From assembly GCA_022410635.1 (NCBI GenBank), contig JAJVDF010000209.1, positions 579,678 to 643,677 on the forward strand: a stretch of DNA of 64,000 bases, read 5' to 3'. Of this stretch, positions 1-9,895 are shown in pieces. This DNA comes from Tretioscincus oriximinensis. Its lineage: Eukaryota; Chordata; Lepidosauria; Squamata; Gymnophthalmidae. Every line of letters begins with the position of its first letter. Position 1 is the first letter of the stretch. The translations under genes were made by a program, and so were the position numbers. The notes under the pieces are model-generated. The model saw nothing but the letters and a program-made list of their open reading frames with translations, was not told the origin of the DNA and ran no database searches.

Positions 1-526
1 AATTGACAGATGTGTCATTTGCTGACAATGAATGGAAAATAAAAGGATCCCTCTATGACTGGATTGAGCAGCCTGCAGTAATAAGCTAGGTCAATTGGTT
101 AGTATGGTTATACTTTTTAAATATACTTTCAGTGACTGTTATAGGGGTTTCTAATGAGACAATGACTACAGTCTGATGTAAAGAAATGCCAATTTAGACA
201 AGTGTTAGACAGATGCTTTTTGACCTTGGATTGTTTTCTTCAGTGGCTTCTTGATTAGCTTTATAATTGCTTAGTCATGATTATGGTGGCAGATTAGGCC
301 ACCAAAATGTAAAATATTGGAATGCAGTTTTCATAAATGTAAAGAATTTATGTATGGAGGCTATGCTTGTATGCAGCAAACATCAATGCTATTTATATAA
401 CATTTGTAAGATTAACCATTTACCTGTGTTGATTTTCTAAAAACACATTCAAATCCACGCCTGGCTCAAACTTTCACTTCACTCCTGAGCCCATAATTAC
501 TAAACTTAGCATATTTTTATTTTTAC
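1..526. other. Intron sequence at left edge, no feature recognised
   Basis: AT-rich unique sequence. I searched the minus strand for the next DH exon after 527-616 and found no convincing acceptor-ORF-donor combination. It is probably intron of PLEKHG7. Confidence 0.5.
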
Positions 527-616
527 CTTTGTAAGCACAGAGATGATATCTACAGATGACTTGGCAAGATGATCCTTCATAGCATTAAATAAACCAGTCA
601 CAAAGCCGAGGCTCAC
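527..616 (-). CDS. PLEKHG7: PLEKHG7 exon, DH domain (third DH exon in window)
   Basis: A 90-bp exon (30 codons, phase 0 at both ends). The acceptor is ...ctccacttag before it and the donor is gtaaaaa after it. It encodes a peptide beginning VSLGFVTGLFNAM and ending ISVLTK. This fits the helical stretch of the DH domain that follows the LFANLDQLNQ segment of the previous exon. The reading frame continues from the exon at 2092-2187. The next exon, carrying the conserved central DH helices, is not found in bases 1-526, so the gene runs off the left edge. It is too short to show as a stand-alone long open frame; it was found by its splice sites and its fit to the family. Confidence 0.75.
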
Positions 617-1754
617 CTAAGTGGAGAAAGAGACCACAAAAAGTATTGTTGTACCATAGTGCCCTATGGAAATGGAACTTAATCCAAGCTGCTGTTCTGA
701 AGAAAGGGCCACCTACATCTCAACATGATTTGATGCTCTGTGCCAACCACTCTAATCAGAGCTAATCAAAATAATTTCAGAAAGAGATATATAAAAAAGC
801 ACTGGGTGCTGCTGAAAGTCAAAATCTTCAGGACTGAAGGTGGATCAAATGTACATATTGGATAAGTACCTAACACTTTTTCATATCTCTTTCTGATTGG
901 AATGGTTCATGTGTGGTTGCGTGTCATGGTGAGATGCTGGTAGAAGAAACCAGCCCATTGTCATGACCAGCCATGCATTGCAGAGTGGTGAGCTTTCGGA
1001 TGAAGAATCTTGAGGCCAGTATCAATCCTCAAGATCCTCTCCCTGATGAGTCAGTTCCTGGATGAAGCATCTGGTTCTAATCAGCAACCAGAGCTCAGCA
1101 GATGTATATAAACCAGCTGCTCAAGGCTGTACTTTGCTGGAAGCAATTAGTCATTTGGTCTCTGAGATAGTNTTTGTTTAGCCTCTGGTATTGGATCCTG
1201 GATTGTAACCTGACCTTGTCTATATCTTGCTCCTAACAGTTTTGCTCCATGTTTCTTGGTACTGACCTGGTTTGTTTCCTGATTACTCTCGTGTACTCCT
1301 TTGAATTTGTTTGACCCTATTGTGGGACTGAGTGTGCCACAGAGGTTTTATAATGTGTCTGTGGACAGCTGTCCCCAGCACATTAATATTCTGTCTGGAG
1401 CTGCTGCCTGGTGGGAAAACGGACCAGCAGCCTTGGGACCTGACACCCATAGCTTTGTATTTGTAAAACACAAATATCCCTCAAACCCNAAATCTGGATG
1501 GAACTCTAGCTATTATGGTAACATTGAGTGCACGTACCCAGGCTGATGCGAACTCCATTGGAAAAGAACTCTGCAAGAGCTACTGGCAAAAATTACCTAT
1601 TTCAGTTGCCCCTAAAATTGTGATGCTTAACTGCTCTATATTTTGAGTAATCTAAAGTTCTCTTCATTCAACATGAAGATGCAGAACTGTAGCTTAAAGG
1701 TACCATTCAAAAGGCTTATTCTAGTGGTGAACATGCAACCACCACCACTACCAC
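617..1754. other. Intron, unclassified sequence
   Basis: No coding exon recognised. About 890-1550 has a less AT-rich composition and may be an old, unclassified repeat. A half of the short foldback motif (cttcaggactgaagg) occurs near 827-843. Confidence 0.35.
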
Positions 1755-1922
1755 CACAGTTGCTTTCTCCACAACAGACACCCTGTGAAATTGGCAGGGC
1801 TGACAAGGTTCCAGAGAATTGTGACTGGCCGAAGGTCGCACTTCATGGAGGAGTGTGGGATTGAACCAGGAGACTACCAGATAACAGTTCAACATTCTAA
1901 CTATTACACCACACAGGCATTC
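1755..1922 (-). repeat. MIR-type (tRNA-headed) SINE, degraded
   Basis: Matches the SINE at 28870-29135: the core (ctttctccacaacagacacc), the segment gtgactggcc, the phrase cttcatggaggagtg, and the tRNA-derived end at the right with a box-B-like stretch. The head is on the right, so the element is on the minus strand, sense with PLEKHG7. It lies in a PLEKHG7 intron. Confidence 0.7.
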
Positions 1923-2091
1923 ATCATCGAAGGACCAGGAAGGCTTTCCTAGAAGGCATACTTGGCTTTTATNAAAGCAAGATTCAGTCTTCTTTGAACT
2001 TCTCAATAAAATTTAATACTCATTAGGATAAAAGGCCATGGAAATAACATTAATATCGTTTACTGTCAACCAATAAGTTTATTTTTCTCAC

Positions 2092-2187
2092 CTGATTTAA
2101 CTGGTCTAAGTTTGCAAACAGANGCCTGGAGTCCACATCTGGGAGAAAGTCTTTGCTTTGCAAGAAATTTAATGTATCCATAAATAT
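2092..2187 (-). CDS. PLEKHG7: PLEKHG7 exon, DH domain (second DH exon in window)
   Basis: A 96-bp exon (32 codons, phase 0-0) with acceptor tctttttcag and donor gtgaga. It starts IFMDTLNFLQ and ends LFANLDQLNQ, which matches the PLEKHG7-type DH region after the first conserved helix. Position 2123 is an N, so one codon (CNT) is ambiguous: His, Leu, Pro or Arg. A CR1 LINE starts only about 41 bp upstream of the acceptor in gene orientation (at 2229), leaving a very short unique branch-point/polypyrimidine region. The match to the family is strong over most of its length. Confidence 0.82.
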
Positions 2188-2228
2188 CTGAAAAAGATAT
2201 CAGATTCCTTTTTCAAATCACTGAAGTT

Positions 2229-2877
2229 CAGTGTTCAATTCTGGTCACCACATCTCAAGAGGGATATTTTGGAACTGGAGAAGGTGCAGAAAAGGGCAAC
2301 AAAAATGATCAAGGGTCTGGAGCACCTCCCTTACGAAGCAAGGCTGCAACGTCTGGGCCTCTTCAGCCTTGAAAGGAGACGTTTGAAGGGTGATCTGATT
2401 GAAGTGTACAAAATCATGCATGGGATCGACAGGGTGAATAGAGAAAAAATGTTTTCTCTATCACACAACACAAGGACCAGAGGGCACTCCTTAAAACTGT
2501 TGGGTAGAAAAGTGAGAACAGACAAAGGAAAATATTTTTTCACCCAGAGGGTCATCGGCCTGTGGAATTTACTTCCTGAAGAGGTAGTGGTAGCTAACAG
2601 CTTGGATAGTTTCAAGACAGGACTAGACAGGTTTATGGACACTAAGGGTATAAATGGATACTAGGATAGTTGTCTGGATGTAGCCTCCGGGATGGAGCAA
2701 CAGGCAGGACTCTTGAAATACCATTTGCAGGGAGTCACGAACAGGAGCAGCATATTTTGCTTTCCTCTGTTNGGACTGCCCAGGTGCATCTGGTGGGCCT
2801 CTGTGTGGCACAGAATGCTGGACTCGATGGGCTGTGGCCTGATCCAGTATGGCTCTTCTTATGTTCTTATGTTCTTA
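2229..2877 (+). mobile_element. CR1 LINE, 5'-truncated (end of ORF2 plus 3' UTR)
   Basis: An intact open frame (about 2228-2664) encodes the ORF2 C-terminal region typical of reptile CR1: LELEKVQKRATKMIKGLEHL, a LFSLERRR motif and a C-terminus FMDTKGINGY. The 3' UTR follows and ends in short repeats of ttcttatg (to 2877). Truncated at the 5' end as usual. It is very similar to the copy at 39689-40606 (4 differences in about 131 residues by eye), so it is young. It is antisense to PLEKHG7 and begins about 41 bp from the acceptor of exon 2092-2187. Confidence 0.92.
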
Positions 2878-3654
2878 GTGTTAGCACAGATTTATTTCTT
2901 TGGTAGAAAACATCTTTATCCATGTTTATTACATTTTTAGAAGACATAATTCATTAGCTTCTGTGACGATATATTTATTCTACAGCTGCTCTTTGTACTT
3001 GNATCCTGGATATCTCTTCCTCGCACATTTCTAATCAGAAAATTTTCAGAAAAAATGGTTATTTAAGATAAAGATTGGGATTGAAATCCTGTATACACTG
3101 TGAGATTTCAGCCTTTTCAGGATTAACATGTGGATGGCAAGCCCCTATTCCGGAATAAATCCTAGTGCAGAAAAGTCTTTTCTTCTAGAATGTATCAGTA
3201 ATCGTATTCATGAGAATATCATCTGAATTTCCTGTCTGAAGGTTTTCAATATTACATTAGACCTGCTTTCTCCGTCAATTTAATAATCGATTTGTGGGTC
3301 ANTGCTGCACTTTTGTTGCCCAATGATAAATGCTAATCTGTGGCCGATTCTTATCATACTTATCACAAATATGTGATTTTGAAATGAAATAGTTGCAGTA
3401 CAATGTTTGGGAAATCCATTTTGGATATGTTGAGAATATATTGCTTGATATAATATTGTAGAATTCCAAACAAGGATGAAACATGAAATATACAATTACA
3501 CAGCAGAATATTTTGTAAATTGCTAAAGCTGTAGTTTGGCATTAAATTATTTCAGTGTCTACTTTAGCAATCNACTTTGTTAGCTCTCTAACAAAATCTA
3601 GTGCTTCATCACATGTTAACATTTGAACAACTAAAGTGGCAACAAGAGGCAGGA

Positions 3655-3935
3655 ATTGCACAGGCACAAATGGAGATGGTCTCTCATTTGAGAGATCAGG
3701 TTTCGAGACACTGTGTAGGACGTGGGGAGGGGTGAGCACCTTCTACTACCCTATAGCTCTAGCCAAACTAGCTATATGAAAGCAAGACTTGCAAGAAATT
3801 GCAACTGACTGCAGCTAGATAAATGGGAACCACCACAACCTGGTGGGGAAGATAGAATGTCAGCCTTCGGATGAAAAATACCCAAGTTAGCTGCTTTGAG
3901 TCCTTTTGGGTGAGGAAAGCAGGGTATAAAAAACT
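3655..3935 (+). repeat. Unclassified SINE-like repeat, copy 1
   Basis: Shares with 4345-4635 a box-B-like motif (aggtttcgaga), then a gtgtaggacgtggggagg segment, then agctctagccaa, then a block with gataaatggg and gatagaatgtcagccttcgg, ending in agcagggtataaaaa. A polypyrimidine microsatellite follows directly. The RNA polymerase III box-B resemblance suggests a tRNA-related SINE (inference); I cannot name the family. Confidence 0.6.
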
Positions 3936-3937
3936 TC

Positions 3938-4014
3938 CTCCTCCTCTTCCTCCTCTTCCTCCTCTTCCTCCTCCACTTTCTCCTCCTCTTCTTCCTCTTC
4001 CTCCTCCTCCTCCT
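3938..4014. repeat. Polypyrimidine (CCT)n-type microsatellite
   Basis: Runs of cctcctctt units form an almost pure pyrimidine tract of about 77 bp, at the 3' end of the SINE-like repeat. The Pro-rich open frame across it is a product of the repeat, not a gene. Confidence 0.9.
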
Positions 4015-4088
4015 TTAAACTTTATTCCAAATTTTATATGCTTCTTCAATGTACAGTGTCTAATGTCATGTTTATTTACACTGTCGTT

Positions 4089-4310
4089 GCATTCAGGCAT
4101 AAGTTTTTTCCTACAGCATGATAATGGGGGATTTGCCTTATGTGACTGTGGGGAACCAGCAGTGGTAGCACTAGCAAGGGCCACCATTATGCTTTTTCCT
4201 GCTAGTACTTTATACAGAAAACATTGCTTGGCCTCCAGTCTTTACACTATGATAATGCCACTTGTGAGAGTTGCTAAGACCTCTAGCTCTTACTCACAAT
4301 CCTTTGCCTG
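4089..4310 (+). repeat. Unclassified dispersed repeat, copy 1
   Basis: Resembles 42350-42600 in order: gttttttcctacagcatgat, tgatttgc-type block, gtgactgtgggga, agcagtggtagcactag, tatgctttttcctgctagta, then an actatgataatgccac-type block. No coding capacity and no family recognised. It lies between the two SINE-like copies. Confidence 0.5.
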
Positions 4311-4344
4311 CTCTTTAGGAAGAACCAGAGGCCATAGGGTGTCC

Positions 4345-4635
4345 ATCAGCTGGATCAGTCGCTAAGAAGACGGTCTTCCATCTGGGAGATCGGGTTTCGA
4401 AGCCCTGTGTCAGATGTGGGGAGGTGTGAATGCCTTCCACTAGCCTTCAGCTCTAGCCAACTCAGCTATTTGAAAGAGATGCAAATTTATAATTTGCATA
4501 TCAATTAGATAAATGTGTACCATCATTAACTTGATGAGAAAGATAGAATAAAAATGTAAGCCTTCAGGCAAAAATTAACCCTGTATGCTGCTCTGGAAAA
4601 GAGCGGGGTATAAAAACTCGATTCATCTTCATAGC
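4345..4635 (+). repeat. Unclassified SINE-like repeat, copy 2
   Basis: A better preserved copy of the repeat at 3655-3935, with box-B-like gggtttcgaagccct, gatgtggggagg, cttcagctctagcc, and the tail agagcggggtataaaaactc. Same orientation and about 0.4 kb from the first copy. Confidence 0.6.
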
Positions 4636-5966
4636 AACACGGAGCACTAATAACCAATATGAATAAGGATACAGATAATTAAATTACAGGCTAGAATTTA
4701 AAGTAAGCTATCTAGATGAATTCAAGAAAAAATAAGGCATTTCTTTGTGCATGATGAGCCCAGCATTGACAGTCCCTTATAGTGTGATACACAGAAATAG
4801 CAAAAGGCAGATGTTTGGATGCAGCTTATTGGAGCCCCTCAGAAGACTTGGGTGCATCTCATGTCCCCCATAAGGCCATCCAAATGGGCTGTTCCTGAAT
4901 TAGCTTGGATGTACCCATGGCAGTCCCAGCATTCAGGAACTGCCAAGGTAAACAGATGAATATTTTCATGCTTGGTTCAACTCAAAAGGGCACCATCAGA
5001 GTGGTAAGATCCTGTCACACACTTGTGTCTTGGCCCAATGTTGCCTACCTCAGGGTAGAAAATGGAATTTCAAGCTGGAACATGTTGGAAATTAAGAAAA
5101 CATCTCACCCTAAGCATGGTTCAGTGGCTCTCTCAAAGTGACTTGCAAGGCTCACAAACACAGCACAAATGTGGTAAAATTTCTGTGGTAAAATTTCATC
5201 TAGTTTCTGAGGGTCAGTTTCAAGTTAGTGTAATGCTTTGCCTGAACAACTGTGAAAATTCTTTTGCATGATTAGAAGCATCGCTTGGATATTTTAGGGC
5301 AGCATGTAGCAAAATGTGGTTTAGAGAAACCAAAGAAAGACTTCCAGCTACATCTATCTTTATCCCCCACATCCTGTTACAGCTGGCAAGTATAGCAGTT
5401 AAAACTGAACTATACTTGAAAGACAATAGAAATGGTTGAATCACAAGGCCCTCTAAAGACTTTTGAAGTGAAAGTCCCATAATACTAGAGGAGCTGGTGG
5501 GTTTATAGTAGAAAAATGACAAGGAAAAAAGGTGATATTTAACTGTCACCATGACTACATTGGGACTTGATGTTTTGTAATGGTGCCCTCTGTCTTTCCA
5601 GTGTTGGGCCTTCTGTTTTTGTAGGCTCAGTTTTGTGGCAGATTTAGGGTTGGCAGATGGCTTCTAAGGATATGTAAAACTGTAGAATGTGGGAGCCATT
5701 AACAGATACTAGGCATCAAGGGGAGTAGCACCTGAATTAGTTTGGAGGCAAGGAAACACTAATTAAGGAGAGGCTGAGAAACTAATATAAAGGAGTGATA
5801 CAGCTTAGATATAGCCAAGTGGTTGATGTGTTGTAAACATCCTTTACTTACCACTTCCCAGGTAGTGGCTAGTCTTATGGCCTCATGGCTTACTGACCAA
5901 AAATATAGGCTTGGTTTGCACTTTCCAGATTGAATCAACTTTAGTAAAACTGGTTTAGTTCAATTA

Positions 5967-6090
5967 GTCTTAGGACTTGTTTTTAGATTCCTAAAATGGA
6001 TTGCTGAGTCTGTGCAAACTGAGCTTCAGACAGGTCAAGCTAATCCACTTCTACTAAAGTGGATTAAATTAGGTAAATTCAAATCAGGTC
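5967..6090 (+). repeat. Unclassified dispersed repeat (three-copy family), copy 1
   Basis: Shares gtcttaggacttgttt, cctaaaatggat and aggtcaagctaat with the reverse complement of 33770-33888, and the part around gtgcaaactgagcttcag with the reverse complement of 8055-8140. No coding capacity; family not recognised. Confidence 0.5.
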
Positions 6091-6401
6091 ATAGACACAT
6101 CAGTGTCCACGTGTACTGAAGACTGCCATAACAGACTGATGATCATATTGTCAGTCTGCCAAAGTATCAGGGCTCTTTAAATGACCCTTATGCTGCACTG
6201 ACTAAGCGAACTCAAGCTACNTATGTGGAAATGTGAGCACTTACACGGCTAGGCCACTTGGCATGTCTGGTTTAAGAGCATTGGAAATGCTGGAACATGC
6301 TCTTGTAGTCAGAGAAAATTAGGTTTTATTTGTCAAGGGAGGAGGGGGCAGGGGGAGGGGTGGTGTGGCTTCCTATTTGGTAAATTCCCAGCTCCTGAAT
6401 A

Positions 6402-6557
6402 AACATAAGAACATAAGAAGAGCCATGCTAGATCAGGCCAGAGCCCACCTAGTCCAGCATTCTGTCTCACACAGAGGCCCACCAGATGCACCTGGGCAGT
6501 CTGAACAGAGGAAAGCAAAATATGCACCTGTTCATGACTCCCTGCAAATGGTATTTA
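6402..6557 (-). mobile_element. CR1 LINE 3'-end fragment
   Basis: The reverse-strand CR1 3' terminus: aacataagaacataagaag, then ggatcaggcc-like, cacagaggcccaccagatgc and gttcatgactccctgcaaat. It is sense with PLEKHG7 and ends about 43 bp beyond the donor of exon 6601-6750. Confidence 0.9.
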
Positions 6558-6600
6558 GCAAGCAAATGATGTACTCAGTGGTTCTGAAATAGTGACTTAC

Positions 6601-6750
6601 TATTTTGAGAACAAGAAGATGATCCAGGAAGTATGTGCATTCAGTTGTGAAAAGTTCCCATGTGGCTTCAATTTTCTTTGTGTCCAATTGGTCATCAGTG
6701 GTTTCTGATTCAGGTTTATACATCTTTGTAATTTCATCCCAAGTTTTATC
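6601..6750 (-). CDS. PLEKHG7: PLEKHG7 exon with the start of the DH (RhoGEF) domain
   Basis: A 150-bp exon (50 codons, phase 0-0), acceptor ttctcaattggcag, donor gtaagt. It starts DKTWDEITKMYKPESE, has an acidic/polar stretch, then WELFTTECTYFLDHLLVL followed by KI. That last stretch is the first conserved region of Dbl-homology domains (aromatic/aliphatic, then TE.xY, then a leucine-rich helix), which contributes to Rho GTPase binding and nucleotide exchange. The Cys-Thr-Tyr-Phe-Leu-Asp-His wording is what I associate with PLEKHG7 rather than PLEKHG5. The next in-frame exon downstream is 2092-2187. A CR1 3'-end fragment (6402-6557) lies about 43 bp beyond the donor. Confidence 0.88.
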
Positions 6751-7211
6751 CTGCCAATTGAGAATACCAATATACACATTAATATCCACTCCTGGACAAA
6801 CATTCCCTTTATTTAGTGAAACCATTACTCTTTTGAAGGATGTAGTGGTTTATTCCCATACATTTGTAAAATAAAGCAGAAGATTAACAGAGTGTTCTTT
6901 TCCTAGAATTATTATTTTACAGGTTATACATGAAGAACCAAGGTATTAGTCATATTTCCATATTCGTGCTTGAAGGAGAGTCTTGAGGAGAACGTCTCCA
7001 TTTTGGTGGTACAAGTCACCTACTGAAGCATCAGAAAATAAAATGCAAATTCATGCTCTCTACCGAAGTACCTTACCTGCTGCTTTACTGAGTATTCACA
7101 TTATTAGATATGGTTACTACAAAACACCTAGCAGTGTGGGGGGAACAGTATCTCAGTAGATGTACCAGCTCCTGGGTACTTTGTGCCCATATACCCTGAT
7201 CCACCTTTTCT

Positions 7212-7320
7212 TTTAAACCTTCAATTCATTTTCAGTTCTGAAGAANGAGCTTAAATGTTTGTTTTTTTCTGAAATAAATCCATTCTTCAGGACTGACAAT
7301 GAATTGAAGAAGGTTTAAAC
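7212..7320. repeat. Short foldback repeat, family C (ttttaaacc...ggtttaaa)
   Basis: Near-palindromic, 109 bp. The left arm ttttaaaccttcaattcatt with ttcagttctgaagaa is mirrored on the right by ttcttcaggactgacaatg and gaattgaagaaggtttaaac. The same arms recur at 9275-9347, 36163-36230, 51295-51379 and 52394-52498. Probably a MITE; superfamily unknown. Confidence 0.6.
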
Positions 7321-7854
7321 CAAAAACATGAGACCGTGGCCATGGATGTTTAAGAATGTCCCAGACTCTCCATCATGGCAAATAAAAATCTTTGTGGGGC
7401 AAGGCAGAGAAACTACTGCAAGACGTCTATCTACATAGAATGTAAATTGTTTTTATACCTTAAGGTTTTGAAATTCATAGTCGATACATTCGGGTATCTT
7501 GATGATTACAGTGGAAAGACAGTTTTTCAGTTCAGATACATGTTTGTGTTTGTCTTTACTCTGTTCAAAGATAAGACACAGAGATTAGTTTGTGAGGGCC
7601 AGAGATTAGCTTACTCGGTGGTGGAGGGGAGACTGAAAACTACTCCACTTTTAAACTGTTTGTATCAAAACAGATAATTCAAACTGAAACATAATAAAAG
7701 TAAAATGCAAATATATATATATAGTAGAAATAGGATTACACATTATCTTAGGACATTGATCCCCAAATAAAACAGGAGTCCTATTCTCCATCAGGAAAAC
7801 TTTGGCATATACATATATTTTAAACAAGTCAAACTTATTTATCAAGAGGCCTTG

Positions 7855-7990
7855 TAGTACTTGGAGATTAACAGAAGAAAGGTAGGTGGCATAAGCTTTT
7901 GTAGGCACGTCTACTTCTTCAGATGCTAGGGGACCAATGTCACAAACCCATTTTATAGGAAACTGTGTGTAGGAGATGACAATATTATTT
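7855..7990 (-). repeat. Inverted-repeat element end, family A
   Basis: Reverse-strand copy of a module containing gcatctgaagaagtagacgt, aaaagcttatgccacctacc and tctgttaatctccaagtact. A plus-orientation copy lies at 8740-8890, so the two face each other across about 0.75 kb. Other copies are at 37018-37147, 37525-37690, 59738-59890 and 60612-60768. Confidence 0.6.
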
Positions 7991-8054
7991 ATTTTATATC
8001 CCACTCTTCAACTAAAGGTCATGGGGCAATATATATAAAGTATTTAAAACATAA

Positions 8055-8140
8055 TGCCTGATTTGGCACTCCCCTGATTTAATCTACTTTACAGACGTGT
8101 ATTTGCTTGATCTAAGCTCTGTTTGCACAGGATCAGCAAT
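8055..8140 (-). repeat. Unclassified dispersed repeat (three-copy family), copy 2
   Basis: The reverse complement resembles part of 5967-6090 (gtgcaaacagagcttagatc, taaagtagattaaatcaggg). Short and degraded. Confidence 0.4.
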
Positions 8141-8207
8141 CTGTTTTAAAGCTTAAAATAGATTGTTTCAGTCTGATGATCTTGAAAAAGCCTTTCATAA
8201 TACTCAC

Positions 8208-8248
8208 AGTTCCTTTTTTAGCAAATGTCCACCATGGTTTTTTGGATT
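8208..8248 (-). CDS. PLEKHG7: PLEKHG7 micro-exon, linker before the DH domain
   Basis: A 41-bp exon: acceptor ttctcttctattcatcag, donor gtgagt. Two bases complete a codon split with the 40-bp exon at 9856-9895 (G+AA, Glu), then 13 codons read SKKPWWTFAKKGT and end in phase 0, which is what the DH exon at 6601-6750 requires. The Trp-Trp and Lys-rich linker just before the DH region is plausible for this family. A second frame is open but would not enter the DH exon in the right phase. Support is the pair of good splice sites plus phase consistency on both sides. Confidence 0.7.
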
Positions 8249-8739
8249 CTGATGAATAGAAGAGAAAACAAGTTAATTTAGCTAAGAAACAGATATATTC
8301 ATAAACATTTCTTAAATTGGAAGTTTTCATTTTCAGTAAATTGTGTTTCTTTAAGTAGCATTTTTGGACACAGACTGAGATTGGTTTTGGTGATATTTAA
8401 GTGGAGAAATTGCAACATCAACCACACAACCAGAATAAAATTATCACATATCCTGATTTCATGTTTATTTCCCTTCATTAAAAAGGAAAAAAAAATCATT
8501 TCCATTCATTCAATGTCATCTTTATATTGACTATGGAAGTACCAATCCCAAAAAACAAGTAGAACCAGATACATCAGCTAAAACACAAAGGCGATTGGGG
8601 TTGTGTGTAAATATAAATTCATGTAGACCATAATGCAGATTAAGGGTTCCTGTCCGAATTGGGGCTTCTATACTATAGATCCAATACTATAGAAATGCTA
8701 TTTACCTGTTTTTCTAAATCTGGAGTTCATACCCCATCA

Positions 8740-8890
8740 CATTTGCATATGCTATTTCATCCCTCATACACAGTTTTCTATAAATACCTGACCCTGACAT
8801 TAGTCCCTCAGCATCTGAAGAAGTAGATGTGTCTAGGAAAGCTTATGCCACCCACTTTTCTCCTGTTAGCCTCAAAGTGCTACTAGCCCC
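8740..8890 (+). repeat. Inverted-repeat element end, family A
   Basis: Contains ataaatacctgaccctgaca, cagcatctgaagaagtagat, gaaagcttatgccacccact and gttagcctcaaagtgctact. It is the inverted partner of 7855-7990 and agrees closely with the reverse complement of 59738-59890. Confidence 0.6.
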
Positions 8891-9274
8891 TTTGCAGATA
8901 TCTCTGTCAGTCCAGAATTGTTGGCAGTCATAGCAATGCTATGCTGGTCAAAGTGCTGTGCAAACCAACTTTATATCCATATTTTTTGGGAAATAAATGA
9001 ATAAAAAATGCCGTAGCAAAAACAATGGAAGAATTAGAAGTTTCCTTTCATTTCTCTTCTGTACTCCTTTGTATTGCAAATGTTAATTTGGAATGTTAAA
9101 ATCAAGTGTGGACACTGCTAACAGAATCATGTGAAATTGGATTCATTTTCAGAATGAAAGTTTGCTGCCAGTGGCACTGTTTGAACCTTTACACACACAA
9201 ATACACATATATATCTTGGGTGCTTTTCAAAAGCTTTGGGAACTTCCTTTTCTGTTGAGTAGCCAAAGCCTTTA

Positions 9275-9347
9275 CTTTTAAAACACCTTCAGTCCTGGGA
9301 TTTTTGGAGGAGGGGAACCAAATCTCACAACTGAAGATGGTTTAAAG
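9275..9347. repeat. Short foldback repeat, family C
   Basis: The left arm cttttaaaacaccttcagtc is mirrored by caactgaagatggtttaaag; 73 bp. Same family as 7212-7320. Confidence 0.5.
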
Positions 9348-9855
9348 TAAAGATATTTGCATGGTCTCAAACAGATTAGGTACCAATGCCCAGATATGTG
9401 GGCATTCTTACACCAAAGTGCCTGGGGACCTAGGGTCAGGACATGAGAAACAAATTTGAAATCTCTACCTCATGCTCCGATTCATTAAGTTACTTACCAC
9501 ATTTTGTTGGAGTGCAGTGAATTGACTTAACTGGTCAATAAGGAGATTGACTTAGCTTTGTTAAGAAGGGATCACTAGTTGTAAATGTGCCCTAGTTGGG
9601 AGCAGAGACGATGGTCAACAATTTTGGCTAGGTCATGATACCTCACACACACTCACAAGCTGCCTTGAAAAAGAATGTGGAGCTGCAGTCCAAGTATTGA
9701 CAAGAGTAAGAAAGGTAGTTAAGTATTAAAATTAATCTAAATTAGGATCCTCCCTGACCTGAATTTTGAAGTGATGCTGAATGGTGCAAGAATTCTGCTG
9801 CACTGTTTGATACCAACAGATCTCCTGGGAACATCTTAAGTCCAGGGAAACTCAC

Positions 9856-9895
9856 CACAACGGAGCTGTGCCTGCGCTCTGTCGAACCATACAGA
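9856..9895 (-). CDS. PLEKHG7: PLEKHG7 micro-exon, linker
   Basis: A 40-bp exon: acceptor atttcattttgtag, donor gtgagt. It starts in phase 0, as needed after the donor of 13001-13694, reads SVWFDRAQAQLRC and ends with one extra base, which is exactly what the 41-bp exon at 8208-8248 needs. With its neighbours the linker reads SVWFDRAQAQLRC, Glu, SKKPWWTFAKKGT. It is too short for an open-frame search and was found by splice sites and phase. The main uncertainty is whether another exon pair is spliced between here and 8248. Confidence 0.7.

Noticed and set aside
3871..4365. Pro/Leu-rich 164-codon frame
   Set aside because: Composition comes from the CCT microsatellite and flanking SINE-like repeat; no family resemblance.
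6601..6750. Assignment of the DH exon to PLEKHG5
   Set aside because: PLEKHG5 has a DH start of the TEASYI type; the ECTYFLDHLLVL wording and the following exons fit PLEKHG7 better. A formal protein search would settle it.
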